Source: Bacillus mycoides
GTDB taxonomy: Bacteria > Bacillota > Bacilli > Bacillales > Bacillaceae_G
Assembly: GCF_018742245.1 (NCBI RefSeq)
Contig: NZ_CP036134.1
Span: forward strand, 1 to 52,218
Length of the DNA: 52,218 nt
Reading direction: 5' to 3'
This document shows positions 41,645-48,704 of this stretch, one piece after another; position 1 is the first letter of the stretch; each line of letters starts with the position of its first letter. A model generated the notes under the pieces. It had not been told where the DNA came from. It ran no database searches and was given only the letters and a program-made list of their open reading frames with translations. Both the position numbers and the translations under genes were made by a program.

Positions 41645-42244
41645 CTATTCTACTTTTAACTTAATCTCTTTACCCATCATACCGCCGCGAGCTTTTAAAA
41701 CTAAGCCTTGTGCATCAGCAGGAACATCAAAGATAACTTTGCCTGTTTGGGATAAACCAGGATTAAGTTGTTTTAAGAAGAAATCAGAACTGCCACCATT
41801 TCCAACATCAAAAGCCATTTGAGCTTGTGTAGAATATTTAAATTCACGATCTTGGTTATCAACTAATTTAAAGCTGTTAGCGTCAATAGTGATAGCGTCT
41901 TTTTGATTGTTTGTAATAGTAATTTCAACTACTTTAAATACGCCTTGCGCTTTCTCTTTTAAATATTCTCCGCCTACAGAATCGATTGATTCAACAGATC
42001 CTACAGCGATTTTAACTTTAGAAGACTCACCTTCTTTAGAAAGTTCCTTTTTAGGCTCTTCTTTTTTAGGTTCTTCCTTCTTAGGTTCATCTTTCTTCGT
42101 TTCTTGTTTAGCCTCTTGTTTTGGTTCAGTAGAAGTTGTTTTAGCTTCTTCTTTATCTTCACTACTATTACCACCCGCAGCAGCAGCAACGATAATTACA
42201 ACGATAACCCAGAACCACCATTTTTTATAGAACGGTTTCTTCAT
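41645..42244 (-). CDS. Membrane-anchored DUF4352 protein
   Basis: 199 residues: short basic start, one membrane segment (WWFWVIVVIIVAAAAGG), a Lys/Glu/Pro-rich spacer with repeated KKEEP, then an extracellular beta-sandwich with FKVVEITITNNQKDAITIDA, typical of DUF4352 (TRF2-like immunoglobulin fold). Common in Bacillus prophages. With its own terminator it is a moron-type gene that may act in the lysogen, perhaps at the cell surface. Confidence 0.85.
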   Translation of the reverse strand: MKKPFYKKWWFWVIVVIIVAAAAGGNSSEDKEEAKTTSTEPKQEAKQETKKDEPKKEEPKKEEPKKELSKEGESSKVKIAVGSVESIDSVGGEYLKEKAQGVFKVVEITITNNQKDAITIDANSFKLVDNQDREFKYSTQAQMAFDVGNGGSSDFFLKQLNPGLSQTGKVIFDVPADAQGLVLKARGGMMGKEIKLKVE

Positions 42245-42336
42245 TTTTGTTTCCTCCAGTTATGTAATATGTAAGATTCTCGAAATATCATAACAGAAAT
42301 AGATACACCTATTTGTCGTATTTTGTCGAAGGGAAT

Positions 42337-42360
42337 AAAAAAAGAGAGCATTTTGCTCCC
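42337..42360 (-). terminator. Terminator of the 42460 repressor gene
   Basis: GAGAGCA-TTT-TGCTCCC at 42344-42360; on the minus strand it has one G-U pair and is followed by seven U's. Confidence 0.82.
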
Positions 42361-42459
42361 TTACCACAATTGGTCAAATTATGTAAAATTTTACCTCTAG
42401 ATATTGGAAATGTTTTCTTTTATGATGGAAGCAACAGAAGAACAACATTCCACTTTTAA

Positions 42460-42804
42460 TCACAGTATTTCATCATTCTCACCCAAGAACCTCACATAAT
42501 AGTCAAGTTGTTTGCAGAAGTTTTCTCTTTGGCTTTCAGATAACGCTCCATACGTTTTTTGAACACCATTGAGAGTATTATGTAGCATTTCATCATTCGT
42601 AGCGTCAGTACGTCCAGTAAGCACGTCTAACGTTACGTTAAAATAGGAGGCGAGATGAAACATTGTCGTAAGATCAGGCTCAGAAAAACCATTTTCGTAG
42701 TTATTAATTTGACTCCGACTAAGGTTTAGATCATGAGCTAAATCCGCTTGTCTTAACGAACGACTTTTTCTAAGTTTTTTTAAAGTTTCACCTAAAGTTT
42801 TCAT
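42460..42804 (-). CDS. Xre-family repressor, 114 aa
   Basis: Helix-turn-helix LRQADLAHDLNLSRSQINNY near residues 16-36, then the dimerisation pattern FHLASYFNVTLDVLTGRTDA seen in Bacillus phage repressors. ATG 42804 gives the usual MKTLGETLKKLRK start; it has no clear ribosome site and may be translated with a very short leader. No protease (LexA-type) domain, so induction would need an antirepressor or peptide system. Confidence 0.85.
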   Translation of the reverse strand: MKTLGETLKKLRKSRSLRQADLAHDLNLSRSQINNYENGFSEPDLTTMFHLASYFNVTLDVLTGRTDATNDEMLHNTLNGVQKTYGALSESQRENFCKQLDYYVRFLGENDEIL

Positions 42805-42812
42805 ACTATCAG

Positions 42813-42861
42813 TATAGTTATATGAATATCGATATACTATAAATGATAGATTTATTGTCAA
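42813..42861 (-). promoter_or_regulatory. Promoter/operator of the 42460 repressor
   Basis: Minus strand: TTGACA (complement at 42856-42861), 16-bp spacer, TAGTAT (42834-42839). The inverted repeat TATAGT...ACTATA (42813-42818 with 42836-42841) overlaps the -10 box and is a likely autoregulatory operator. Confidence 0.55.
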
Positions 42862-42984
42862 ATGTAGTATAATGATAAATTATTAGTCATCCTCTAAATA
42901 AAAATAGAACAAAAGTTCGATTGTATGGTAATATATGTACATGAGCTTTTAATACGTCATTGTATATTTTATTCCGTAAAACAT

Positions 42985-43160
42985 GAGAAACGTTGATATA
43001 CAGCGTTTCTCTAACTTTCTCAAGATTTATCTGATAACTCCATGACTGAATCTTGGCAAATTTATGTTATTATGAAAGTAACTAAAAAAACGGACGTAAA
43101 AAAGACCCGCGGTGTAAGTAGTGTTGACGCACTCTTACACTGCCCCCTAACCACCTAGGG
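42985..43160 (+). other. Structured intergenic region ahead of aimR
   Basis: The 420 bases between the repressor and aimR hold no convincing gene. Structures: GAGAAACG/CGTTTCTC (42985-42992 with 43004-43011); a stem 43109-43118 and 43120-43123 pairing with 43134-43143 and 43130-43133, with one bulged T; and CCCTA/TAGGG (43145-43149 with 43156-43160). An extended -10 box TGTTATTAT at 43065-43073 could start a small RNA. The role is unknown. Confidence 0.5.
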
Positions 43161-43164
43161 AACA

Positions 43165-43193
43165 TTGTCGCAGATCTTGTACATACCTATTAT
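43165..43193 (+). promoter_or_regulatory. Probable aimR promoter
   Basis: TTGTCG at 43165-43170, 17-bp spacer, TATTAT at 43188-43193. The leader would be about 85 bases. Confidence 0.5.
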
Positions 43194-43283
43194 AACACAA
43201 CTTAGATTGAAAGTGGCGCGTTTTCCTTTATATGTAATAAAACGGGGTTTACGTGTCTTTTGTCCACAAGGAGGACAAGCACT

Positions 43284-44426
43284 GTGCAAGAAGTATTAAA
43301 TAAGATTTCAAATAAAATCAGTTTTCACAGAATGAGCACTCGTAAAATAGGAAAACAGATCAATACAACGCATGTTACCATTTCGAATTTTCTTAATGGG
43401 AAGTCTCAAATGAGGTCTAATACTTATGGTGAATTATTAAAAGAAGTTTTCCCTGACGATGTAAATACAAGAAGAACATGTTGTGAAAGATATTTTTCCA
43501 AAACAGATAAGCCCATTAATAAAAGAATAGCAATGGATTTTCTTGCCGTACATGGAGAGCTAGAGTTATTAAAACGATTGATTGACGACGAAAAAACATC
43601 TCATGATAAAGATAATCGTGAATGGGCTTATGTTTATGAACTAATTTACTTACGTAATAAGGGCGAGTTGTCAGGGAGGAAATTGCAAAAACGACTACAT
43701 CAGGCAAAGAAGGAAATAAAGTTATCTACAACCGAAATGCAAATTTTATTTGAAATCTTATCGTTATTTGCAACAGCTGATAGAAGGAATTTCAAATTGC
43801 TGAATGACACTGCCGCTATCTTATTGGAAGAGGTTGATTCAATTTCAGATCCTTATTTAAAGCTCTCTTTTGAATACAAAATTAAAGAATGTATGATTCA
43901 AGGACTGTTAATGTCAGGTGAAGTAGAAAAAGCAAGAACTACATGTCATGAAATTATAAATAGAGAAGAGTTACGACGACGGTTTCCAATGATTGTAGCT
44001 ACTGCATATGGAACCTTAGGAGAATCGTACACTTTTGAAAGTTTTGAAACAGCAACACATTACATTAACCAAGCAATTGAAATGTTAGAGAAGAAACTTA
44101 ATGCTCGTATGAGTTTACGTAACGATATGATGGTAAACACGATTGAATTTTTAAAAATAATGTGGAAAGTTGGATTAAATAATGTTCATCCGATCCATAT
44201 AGCTGAGAAAGCTTATTTAGAAATTCAATTAGGGGATAATGAAAAAGCTATCCGGATGTTAGAACGTCTCAAAGAGGAAAATGGAGAACTATCTGCATTT
44301 CAGTTATATTATCTAGCTTTAGCCAAAAATGATAAAAAATTATTCGCAGAGTCCTTAAATAAGTTCGAGCAATTAGGTAATATTTTTTACTCCCAATTAC
44401 CGAAGAAAAACCTAGGGATAATATAG
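43284..44426 (+). CDS. aimR: AimR-type arbitrium peptide receptor and transcription factor
   Basis: 380 residues from GTG 43284, nine bases after AAGGAGG; this is the usual AimR size. The N-terminal helix-turn-helix is STRKIGKQINTTHVTISNFL (about residues 18-37). The rest is all-helical and tetratricopeptide-like (RNPP family fold), e.g. AYGTLGESYTFESFETATHY and AEKAYLEIQLGDNEKAIRML. In SP-beta phages AimR drives aimX until AimP peptide accumulates, then lysogeny follows. A short secreted-peptide gene directly downstream supports the call. A Rap/NprR-like regulator is the alternative, but those have longer or different N-termini. Confidence 0.85.
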   Translation: MQEVLNKISNKISFHRMSTRKIGKQINTTHVTISNFLNGKSQMRSNTYGELLKEVFPDDVNTRRTCCERYFSKTDKPINKRIAMDFLAVHGELELLKRLIDDEKTSHDKDNREWAYVYELIYLRNKGELSGRKLQKRLHQAKKEIKLSTTEMQILFEILSLFATADRRNFKLLNDTAAILLEEVDSISDPYLKLSFEYKIKECMIQGLLMSGEVEKARTTCHEIINREELRRRFPMIVATAYGTLGESYTFESFETATHYINQAIEMLEKKLNARMSLRNDMMVNTIEFLKIMWKVGLNNVHPIHIAEKAYLEIQLGDNEKAIRMLERLKEENGELSAFQLYYLALAKNDKKLFAESLNKFEQLGNIFYSQLPKKNLGII

Positions 44427-44432
44427 TAAATA

Positions 44433-44441
44433 TGGTATAAT
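44433..44441 (+). promoter_or_regulatory. Extended -10 promoter for aimP
   Basis: TGGTATAAT at 44433-44441 is an extended -10 box without an obvious -35 box, placed between the aimR stop and the aimP ribosome site. aimP may thus be expressed apart from aimR. Confidence 0.55.
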
Positions 44442-44468
44442 ATACTTAGAAAATTAAGGAGGTATTTT

Positions 44469-44615
44469 ATGCGTAAAATCCTTAGAGTAGTACCAGCTTT
44501 ACTATTAGTTGGAGCAGTTTTACTGAATCCACCAGTAAAGGAAGCTCCTAAACAAGAAGCTTCAACAGCTCCAGTACTATATAAGATGGTTGATCCTGGA
44601 ACTGGTTCCGGTTGA
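44469..44615 (+). CDS. aimP: AimP-type arbitrium pre-peptide, 48 aa
   Basis: Ribosome site AAGGAGG at 44456-44462. The protein starts with a basic N-terminus and hydrophobic signal segment (RKILRVVPALLLVGAVLL), then a short spacer, and ends KMVDPGTGSG. In arbitrium systems the last six or so residues are cut out after export and re-imported to bind AimR. The mature peptide would be near PGTGSG or DPGTGSG; the exact cut is not known. This end differs from the xxxRGA peptides of SP-beta-like phages. Confidence 0.8.
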   Translation: MRKILRVVPALLLVGAVLLNPPVKEAPKQEASTAPVLYKMVDPGTGSG

Positions 44616-44659
44616 TATAAAACAAATTTGATGAATAAATAATTAAATATAATATATAT

Positions 44660-44690
44660 GAATGACATCGTCAAAATGGCGATGTCATTC
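44660..44690 (+). terminator. Hairpin after aimP, possible conditional terminator
   Basis: A perfect 11-bp stem, GAATGACATCG with CGATGTCATTC, lies 44 bases after aimP. It lacks a solid T run, so termination may be partial or regulated. Confidence 0.5.
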
Positions 44691-44703
44691 GCTGTTTCTA
44701 GGG

Positions 44704-44743
44704 ATTGGTAAGTGTTTTTCATTTTCAGCAAACACTTACCAAT
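44704..44743. promoter_or_regulatory. Perfect 14-bp inverted repeat, candidate AimR operator
   Basis: ATTGGTAAGTGTTT at 44704-44717 is repeated inverted at 44730-44743 with a 12-base spacer. It lies between aimP and a small gene, where AimR binds in SP-beta-like phages; the 40-bp span is close to the known AimR operator size as I recall it. A smaller repeat TTGTGA-AAAAA-TCACAA (44743-44759) follows directly and overlaps a possible -35 box. Confidence 0.6.
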
Positions 44744-44790
44744 TGTGAAAAAATCACAAACTACTATGAAGATATTGAGGGATGTTGGGG

Positions 44791-44913
44791 ATGACAAAAG
44801 AGCAATTAGTAAGAATGGCGGCTAAATTAGGATTGAAACAGGGTAATCCAAAGGCAGAGGATATTTTAAAAATCGTTTTAGACGAATCATATAAAGAGAA
44901 ACCTAATACATAA
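44791..44913 (+). CDS. Small gene in the aimX position, 40 aa
   Basis: Sequence MTKEQLVRMAAKLGLKQGN then a helix and KEKPNT. It lies directly downstream of aimP and of the candidate AimR operator, where SP-beta-like phages have aimX, the regulator of lysis versus lysogeny. No similarity to known AimX is claimed. The ribosome site GTTGGGG is weak. Confidence 0.6.
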   Translation: MTKEQLVRMAAKLGLKQGNPKAEDILKIVLDESYKEKPNT

Positions 44914-44914
44914 A

Positions 44915-44946
44915 AAAGAAGACTGCCGCGTGAGGTAGTCTTCTTT
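44915..44946. terminator. Bidirectional terminator between the arbitrium and repressor genes
   Basis: A 13-bp stem, 44915-44927 with 44934-44946, with A's on one side and T's on the other. It separates the rightward aim genes from the leftward CI-like gene. Confidence 0.85.
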
Positions 44947-44948
44947 GA

Positions 44949-45308
44949 TTAGTCATTCTTTTTACTTTGCATATAAGTCACATACATTTCTAATTGTTCC
45001 AAAGCTCTCTTTCGCTCATTCTCAGGAAGACTCTCTATTATTGCCAACATGTTCTTTCCTTCTTCAGAAACAATTTTATCTTCTTCTTCATTTAACTCGG
45101 GGTCTTCCGATCTCCCTAATAAATAATCAGTTGTTACATTTAACACTTCTGCAATTTTAGTAGTTACTTCTCTTGAAGGTTGCTTCTTTCCAGATTCAAC
45201 TTTAGAAACAAACGATTCACTAACTTCTACTTTTTCCCCTAATTCTTTTTGAGACCACTTTCTCTCTTTCCTAAGTTCTTTTATCCTAATGGATAGTATA
45301 GGTAACAT
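44949..45308 (-). CDS. CI-like Xre repressor, 119 aa
   Basis: Helix-turn-helix WSQKELGEKVEVSESFVSKVES near residues 19-40, then VLNVTTDYLLGRSEDPE and a C-terminal helix (LPENERKRALEQLEMYVTYM). Divergent from the Cro-like gene with TGACC...GGTCA operators between, so probably the main lysogeny repressor. No autoprotease domain. Ribosome site AAGGGGA. Confidence 0.87.
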   Translation of the reverse strand: MLPILSIRIKELRKERKWSQKELGEKVEVSESFVSKVESGKKQPSREVTTKIAEVLNVTTDYLLGRSEDPELNEEEDKIVSEEGKNMLAIIESLPENERKRALEQLEMYVTYMQSKKND

Positions 45309-45392
45309 AATTAAATTCCCCTTTGAAATCTTTTTTTATATTTATTTTAATGCTTTTGTTTTATTATCTATAGTTTATATTCTACATAAAAC

Positions 45393-45473
45393 TTGACCCA
45401 CAGTCCATTTCTTGTTTAATAAAAAATATATTTTAAATAAATACTTGACCTAGGGTCATGTTAGTTATACAAT
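45393..45473. promoter_or_regulatory. Repressor operators and cro promoter
   Basis: TGACCTAGGGTCA at 45446-45458 is a palindrome with arms TGACC/GGTCA; a weaker relative TGACCCACAGTCCA lies at 45394-45407. TTGACC 45445-45450 is also the -35 box of the rightward promoter, 17 bp from TACAAT at 45468-45473. A bound repressor would block it. Confidence 0.75.
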
Positions 45474-45499
45474 GAAAATGTAATCGAGAGGTGAAGCTG

Positions 45500-45694
45500 A
45501 TGAAAATAAAAGGGAGTTACATAAGAGAACTTCGTAAAAGAAATAACCTTACACAAAAGCAACTCGGAATACTCTCTGATATCAGTGAGAGTATGGTTTG
45601 CAAGATTGAATCAGGTGAAAAATCAACAAGTATAGAAAACCTAAAAAAGATAGCAAATTCACTATCAACAACAATGGATGACTTAGTAGGATAA
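45500..45694 (+). CDS. Cro-like Xre regulator, 64 aa
   Basis: ATG 45500 after AGAGGTGA. Helix-turn-helix NLTQKQLGILSDISESMVCK and the end LKKIANSLSTTMDDLVG are typical of small Cro/CI-type proteins. First gene of the rightward early operon. Confidence 0.83.
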   Translation: MKIKGSYIRELRKRNNLTQKQLGILSDISESMVCKIESGEKSTSIENLKKIANSLSTTMDDLVG

Positions 45695-45719
45695 GGTCAT
45701 TTTTTAAAGGATATAAACT

Positions 45720-45732
45720 TGACCTAGGGTCA
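45720..45732. promoter_or_regulatory. Second TGACCTAGGGTCA operator, before the antirepressor
   Basis: The 21 bases at 45717-45737 are identical to 45443-45463. Another TTGACC lies at 45750. These let the repressor also control the antirepressor gene separately from cro. Confidence 0.72.
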
Positions 45733-45779
45733 TGTTAAAAAATTAAGACTTGACCTTAAATGCAAAAGGAGGAAAGAAA

Positions 45780-46454
45780 ATGAATCAATTGCAAGTTGTA
45801 CAGCATCCAGTTAGTCATTTGGTGTTTATGGAAGGGAATGAAATTGTAACTGACAGTTTAACAGTTTCTGAGGTGTTTGGAAAAGAACACGCAAAAGTTA
45901 TTCGTTCTATAGAAGAACTGCAGTGCAGCAAAGAATTTACTGAAGCCAATTTTGGCGCAAGTGAATATAAGGATCGTAGCGGAAAGCGAAATAAGAAATA
46001 TCTTCTTAAGCGTGACGGACTCATGTTCCTGGTAATGGGATATACGGGGGAAAAAGCAGCGCAGATGAAAGAGTCATACATAAACGAGTTTAACCGAATG
46101 GAACAACACATTAAACAACAAATGCATCCGCTACAAATGATTAACATCATGACAACGGAAATGATGAATCACGGTGATCGCTTAGGGAAGTTGGAACATA
46201 CAGTACAAGAACGAATGACAGTGGATTACAGCCAACAACTTTCTATTAAAAATTCAGTCGCACGCAGAGTGTACAAGCTTTGGGAAGATGGAACGGTCAA
46301 CCAAGCAGTACATAATAACAAAAAGAAATTGTTCTCAGCGATTTGGAAAGACGTAAAAGCAGCATTCGCTGTAAACAGTTATTGCAACATCCGCCAAAAA
46401 GACTTTGATGAAGCTTTATCTTACATAAATGCATGGCGACCAAGATTAGTTTAA
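45780..46454 (+). CDS. Antirepressor, Rha N-terminal plus ORF6C C-terminal domain
   Basis: 224 residues from ATG 45780 after AGGAGG. Rha domain: TDSLTVSEVFGKEHAKVIRS...YLLKRDGLMFLVMGYTGEKA. ORF6C domain at the C-terminus: NSVARRVYKLWEDGTVN...YCNIRQKDFDEALSYIN. Such proteins counter phage repressors or regulate early genes. Placed after two operator copies. Confidence 0.9.
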   Translation: MNQLQVVQHPVSHLVFMEGNEIVTDSLTVSEVFGKEHAKVIRSIEELQCSKEFTEANFGASEYKDRSGKRNKKYLLKRDGLMFLVMGYTGEKAAQMKESYINEFNRMEQHIKQQMHPLQMINIMTTEMMNHGDRLGKLEHTVQERMTVDYSQQLSIKNSVARRVYKLWEDGTVNQAVHNNKKKLFSAIWKDVKAAFAVNSYCNIRQKDFDEALSYINAWRPRLV

Positions 46455-46470
46455 AGGAGGAAATAAAGAA

Positions 46471-47472
46471 ATGGAACAATCTAAAATCAAAACTAAAAAA
46501 TATAACATTGTAACGCCTAAAGAAATTGAAGAACTGTACGGACAAGAAGCAATCGAATTCATGGAGAGGGCATACGGTGAAAAAATGACAATTAATTCGC
46601 CGTTAGCATATATGACTTTTATTAAAATCTTCTCGTATTGTAAATTCCAAGAATTCGGCAGAGGAAGATACGCAGAAATAATCGAGATTTATAACAATAG
46701 CGTTATAGAAAAATTTGGAGAAGAAATTGAAGAAAGTAACAACTCAATGAGAATGGCCGCTAGTTGGTCTAATGATTTGCCTTCCTTAATTGGAATGAAA
46801 ACAATTAATGACTACCTAATTAAAAACCAATATAACAAAGCTCTTGAAAAGGTTAATTCGACATACCGATTTAGCAAAGAAATTTATCTAGAAGACGTTA
46901 TTTATGCGGAAATAGAGAACTGGGACGAAAATTACAAAGTTGAGAGACAAGTAAAAGTTGCAGGTGGTCGTATTGATCTACTTATAGAAGGTGTAAACAA
47001 CCTAATGATAATTGAACTGAAAAAGGACAAGGTGAAAGGTAGAGATTTATATCAAGTATTTGATTACATGCTTAGTTATCCAGACGACTATCCGAAAAAT
47101 ATTGAAATGGTCGTTATGGGATATGACTTTACAGAACATGCTTTAAGGGTTGCAAAACGACTAGGTATAACTTGCGTTAAATATGATGTGTGTCAGTGTA
47201 TTGATAGCCCTTTTATCTTTCTCGAGTTTCAATACAAAGTCAAACTTGATGCAGAGTCTAAAATTGAAAAGTTTATAACTGATTGTTGTGATGGTGATAC
47301 AGGAATGTTACTAGAACATCCGCTTTTCAAGGAACAAACTTCCCAATACGTACTGGGGGTTATTAAAGAACAGGATAACCATATGAAACAAGAAAAAAGC
47401 AGGTTAGATGGCATAATTCAAAATTTGCAGATGTATATCGATAAAAACATAAAGGACAAGCCTACATCATAG
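46471..47472 (+). CDS. PD-(D/E)XK nuclease-like protein, 333 aa
   Basis: The centre reads ERQVKVAGGRIDLLIEGV...LMIIELKKDKVKGRDLYQV, which fits the D...E-x-K active site of restriction-like nucleases (about residues 157-197). The N-terminal half has no motif I recognise; the C-terminus is a coiled coil. It follows the antirepressor with AAAGGAGG. May degrade host or competitor DNA, or act in recombination. Confidence 0.7.
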   Translation: MEQSKIKTKKYNIVTPKEIEELYGQEAIEFMERAYGEKMTINSPLAYMTFIKIFSYCKFQEFGRGRYAEIIEIYNNSVIEKFGEEIEESNNSMRMAASWSNDLPSLIGMKTINDYLIKNQYNKALEKVNSTYRFSKEIYLEDVIYAEIENWDENYKVERQVKVAGGRIDLLIEGVNNLMIIELKKDKVKGRDLYQVFDYMLSYPDDYPKNIEMVVMGYDFTEHALRVAKRLGITCVKYDVCQCIDSPFIFLEFQYKVKLDAESKIEKFITDCCDGDTGMLLEHPLFKEQTSQYVLGVIKEQDNHMKQEKSRLDGIIQNLQMYIDKNIKDKPTS

Positions 47473-47513
47473 ACCGACTGAAGAAAGAAAATGAACAGAA
47501 GGCGGTGTAAACA

Positions 47514-47627
47514 ATGGAAGAAAGCACATTCTCACATTTAATGATATTGGTGGCAGTTATCGGACTTGCAGGATTCATCTACCTGATGGATCGGATAGAC
47601 AAACGGATTATGAAGGATGAAAAGTGA
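47514..47627 (+). CDS. Membrane mini-protein, 37 aa
   Basis: One hydrophobic helix (LMILVAVIGLAGFIYLM) followed by a charged tail. GGCGGTG lies before the ATG, and its stop overlaps the next start (TGATG). Function unknown. Confidence 0.55.
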   Translation: MEESTFSHLMILVAVIGLAGFIYLMDRIDKRIMKDEK

Positions 47628-47764
47628 TGGATAAACAGCAGCGAGATGAATACGAACAAAAGAAACTCTTATGGATCATAAAGGATTTAAGAGCTAGAGG
47701 GGTAGATAACAGTGCAGATAAGGTTGAGAAAATGCATAAGGAGTTTATAACTCTAGCTAAATAG
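47627..47764 (+). CDS. Hypothetical charged protein, 45 aa
   Basis: Starts within the stop of the membrane mini-protein (ATGA type overlap), so coupled. Highly charged helix; may sit at the membrane with its partner. Not recognised. Confidence 0.55.
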   Translation: MDKQQRDEYEQKKLLWIIKDLRARGVDNSADKVEKMHKEFITLAK

Positions 47765-47769
47765 AAAAA

Positions 47770-47834
47770 GAGCCTTGAGTGTGAAGCTCAAGACTCATTG
47801 TATAAGGGTATAAGGTCGAGTCACCAACCTTATA
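47770..47834 (+). other. Two tandem hairpins between operons
   Basis: GAG-CTTGAG pairs with CTCAAG-CTC (47770-47796), then TATAAGGT with ACCTTATA (47809-47816 with 47827-47834). No T run. The arrangement and the words AAAGAGCCTT, AAGACTC and GATAcCA..AATTT echo the rep leader at 39921-40037. No gene is present up to 47921. Confidence 0.5.
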
Positions 47835-47921
47835 ATCTGATGATACCACAAATTTACAAATATAGACTATGATTTCTTGTCGGAATGGTGAACTAAATAA
47901 CTGATAAAGGGGAATTGGAAA

Positions 47922-48113
47922 ATGGGATTAAGACAAGCGTATGAAATGGTAATTCGTCATCAATTGGAATTATTAGTCGATGAAAAAGGATGGGAGATTT
48001 CAGAAGGTCGATTTGATGAAATAGCTGAAGCGATGGCAAACGACCCTCAATTCACAGATCAGTTACTTGATTTCACTGACGAGCATTTAGAAACATTTGG
48101 CGACAACTACTAG
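47922..48113 (+). CDS. Hypothetical acidic protein, 63 aa
   Basis: AAAGGGG ribosome site. Acidic and helical throughout (FDEIAEAMANDPQFTDQLLD). Not recognised. Confidence 0.65.
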   Translation: MGLRQAYEMVIRHQLELLVDEKGWEISEGRFDEIAEAMANDPQFTDQLLDFTDEHLETFGDNY

Positions 48114-48124
48114 TAAACAAATAG

Positions 48125-48234
48125 GACAAGCCAAGCCTTTGCTTGTCGAAATGTCCAGGAACTACATAAAACCTAAAGTGCTTGGTGCCCCCACCAATAC
48201 AACTGTTCCTGGATATTTCGATGCGTAAAGCATC
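48125..48234 (+). ncRNA. Compact structured RNA, likely leader of the 48252 gene
   Basis: Four stems in 110 bases: ACAAGC/GCTTGT (48126-48131 with 48141-48146); a 16-bp stem 48147-48162 with 48205-48220 (one G-U pair); inside it TTGGTG-CCCC-CACCAA (48182-48197); and GATGC/GCATC (48220-48224 with 48230-48234). The ribosome site AAAGGGG follows at once, so it is either a cis-acting leader or a processed small RNA. Confidence 0.65.
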
Positions 48235-48251
48235 AAGAAAGGGGAATGAAA

Positions 48252-48692
48252 ATGAGTAACTTTTATAGCCCAAAACCAAAAGAGCAAGGTTATTTCTATC
48301 ATGTTGAGATACAAGAGCAGGTACAACTTACGTATGAACAATATTTAACGCAAGAAAATCGCGGGAAAGAAGTTTGTACTAGCGATCCAGATGATGATAC
48401 GGATTATCAAAAAATCAATTGGTATAACGACATAAAAACATCGTTCGCTAACAAAGAGTGGGACGAATTAGTGAAAGAAATCCGAAACACATTCAAACGG
48501 TATGGAAATGTCATGTTACAGCAAAAAGAGAACGGAACCCATTATGTCTACTATTTCGGTAGAACGCTTTGGCTAAAAGAAAAAGTATTGAAGAGAGCGA
48601 GTATACACATTACGCATGAAGCGGTTATCGAAATGAATCAAGAAAAGTTTATGAATGATTTAACTCGGATCGGTAGATGGGAAAAGAATTAA
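48252..48692 (+). CDS. Hypothetical protein, 146 aa
   Basis: ATG 48252 is seven bases from AAAGGGG. MSNFYSPKPKEQGYFYHVEI, then a charged centre and VYYFGRTLWLKEKVLK. Not recognised. Its unusual structured leader suggests tight regulation. Confidence 0.68.
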   Translation: MSNFYSPKPKEQGYFYHVEIQEQVQLTYEQYLTQENRGKEVCTSDPDDDTDYQKINWYNDIKTSFANKEWDELVKEIRNTFKRYGNVMLQQKENGTHYVYYFGRTLWLKEKVLKRASIHITHEAVIEMNQEKFMNDLTRIGRWEKN

Positions 48693-48704
48693 GGAGGGAT
48701 TGAT

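Noticed and set aside
43072..43158. A 28-codon frame starting ATGAAAGTAACT ahead of aimR
   Set aside because: It has no ribosome site and starts within the -10 box; it overlaps the hairpin. More likely noncoding.
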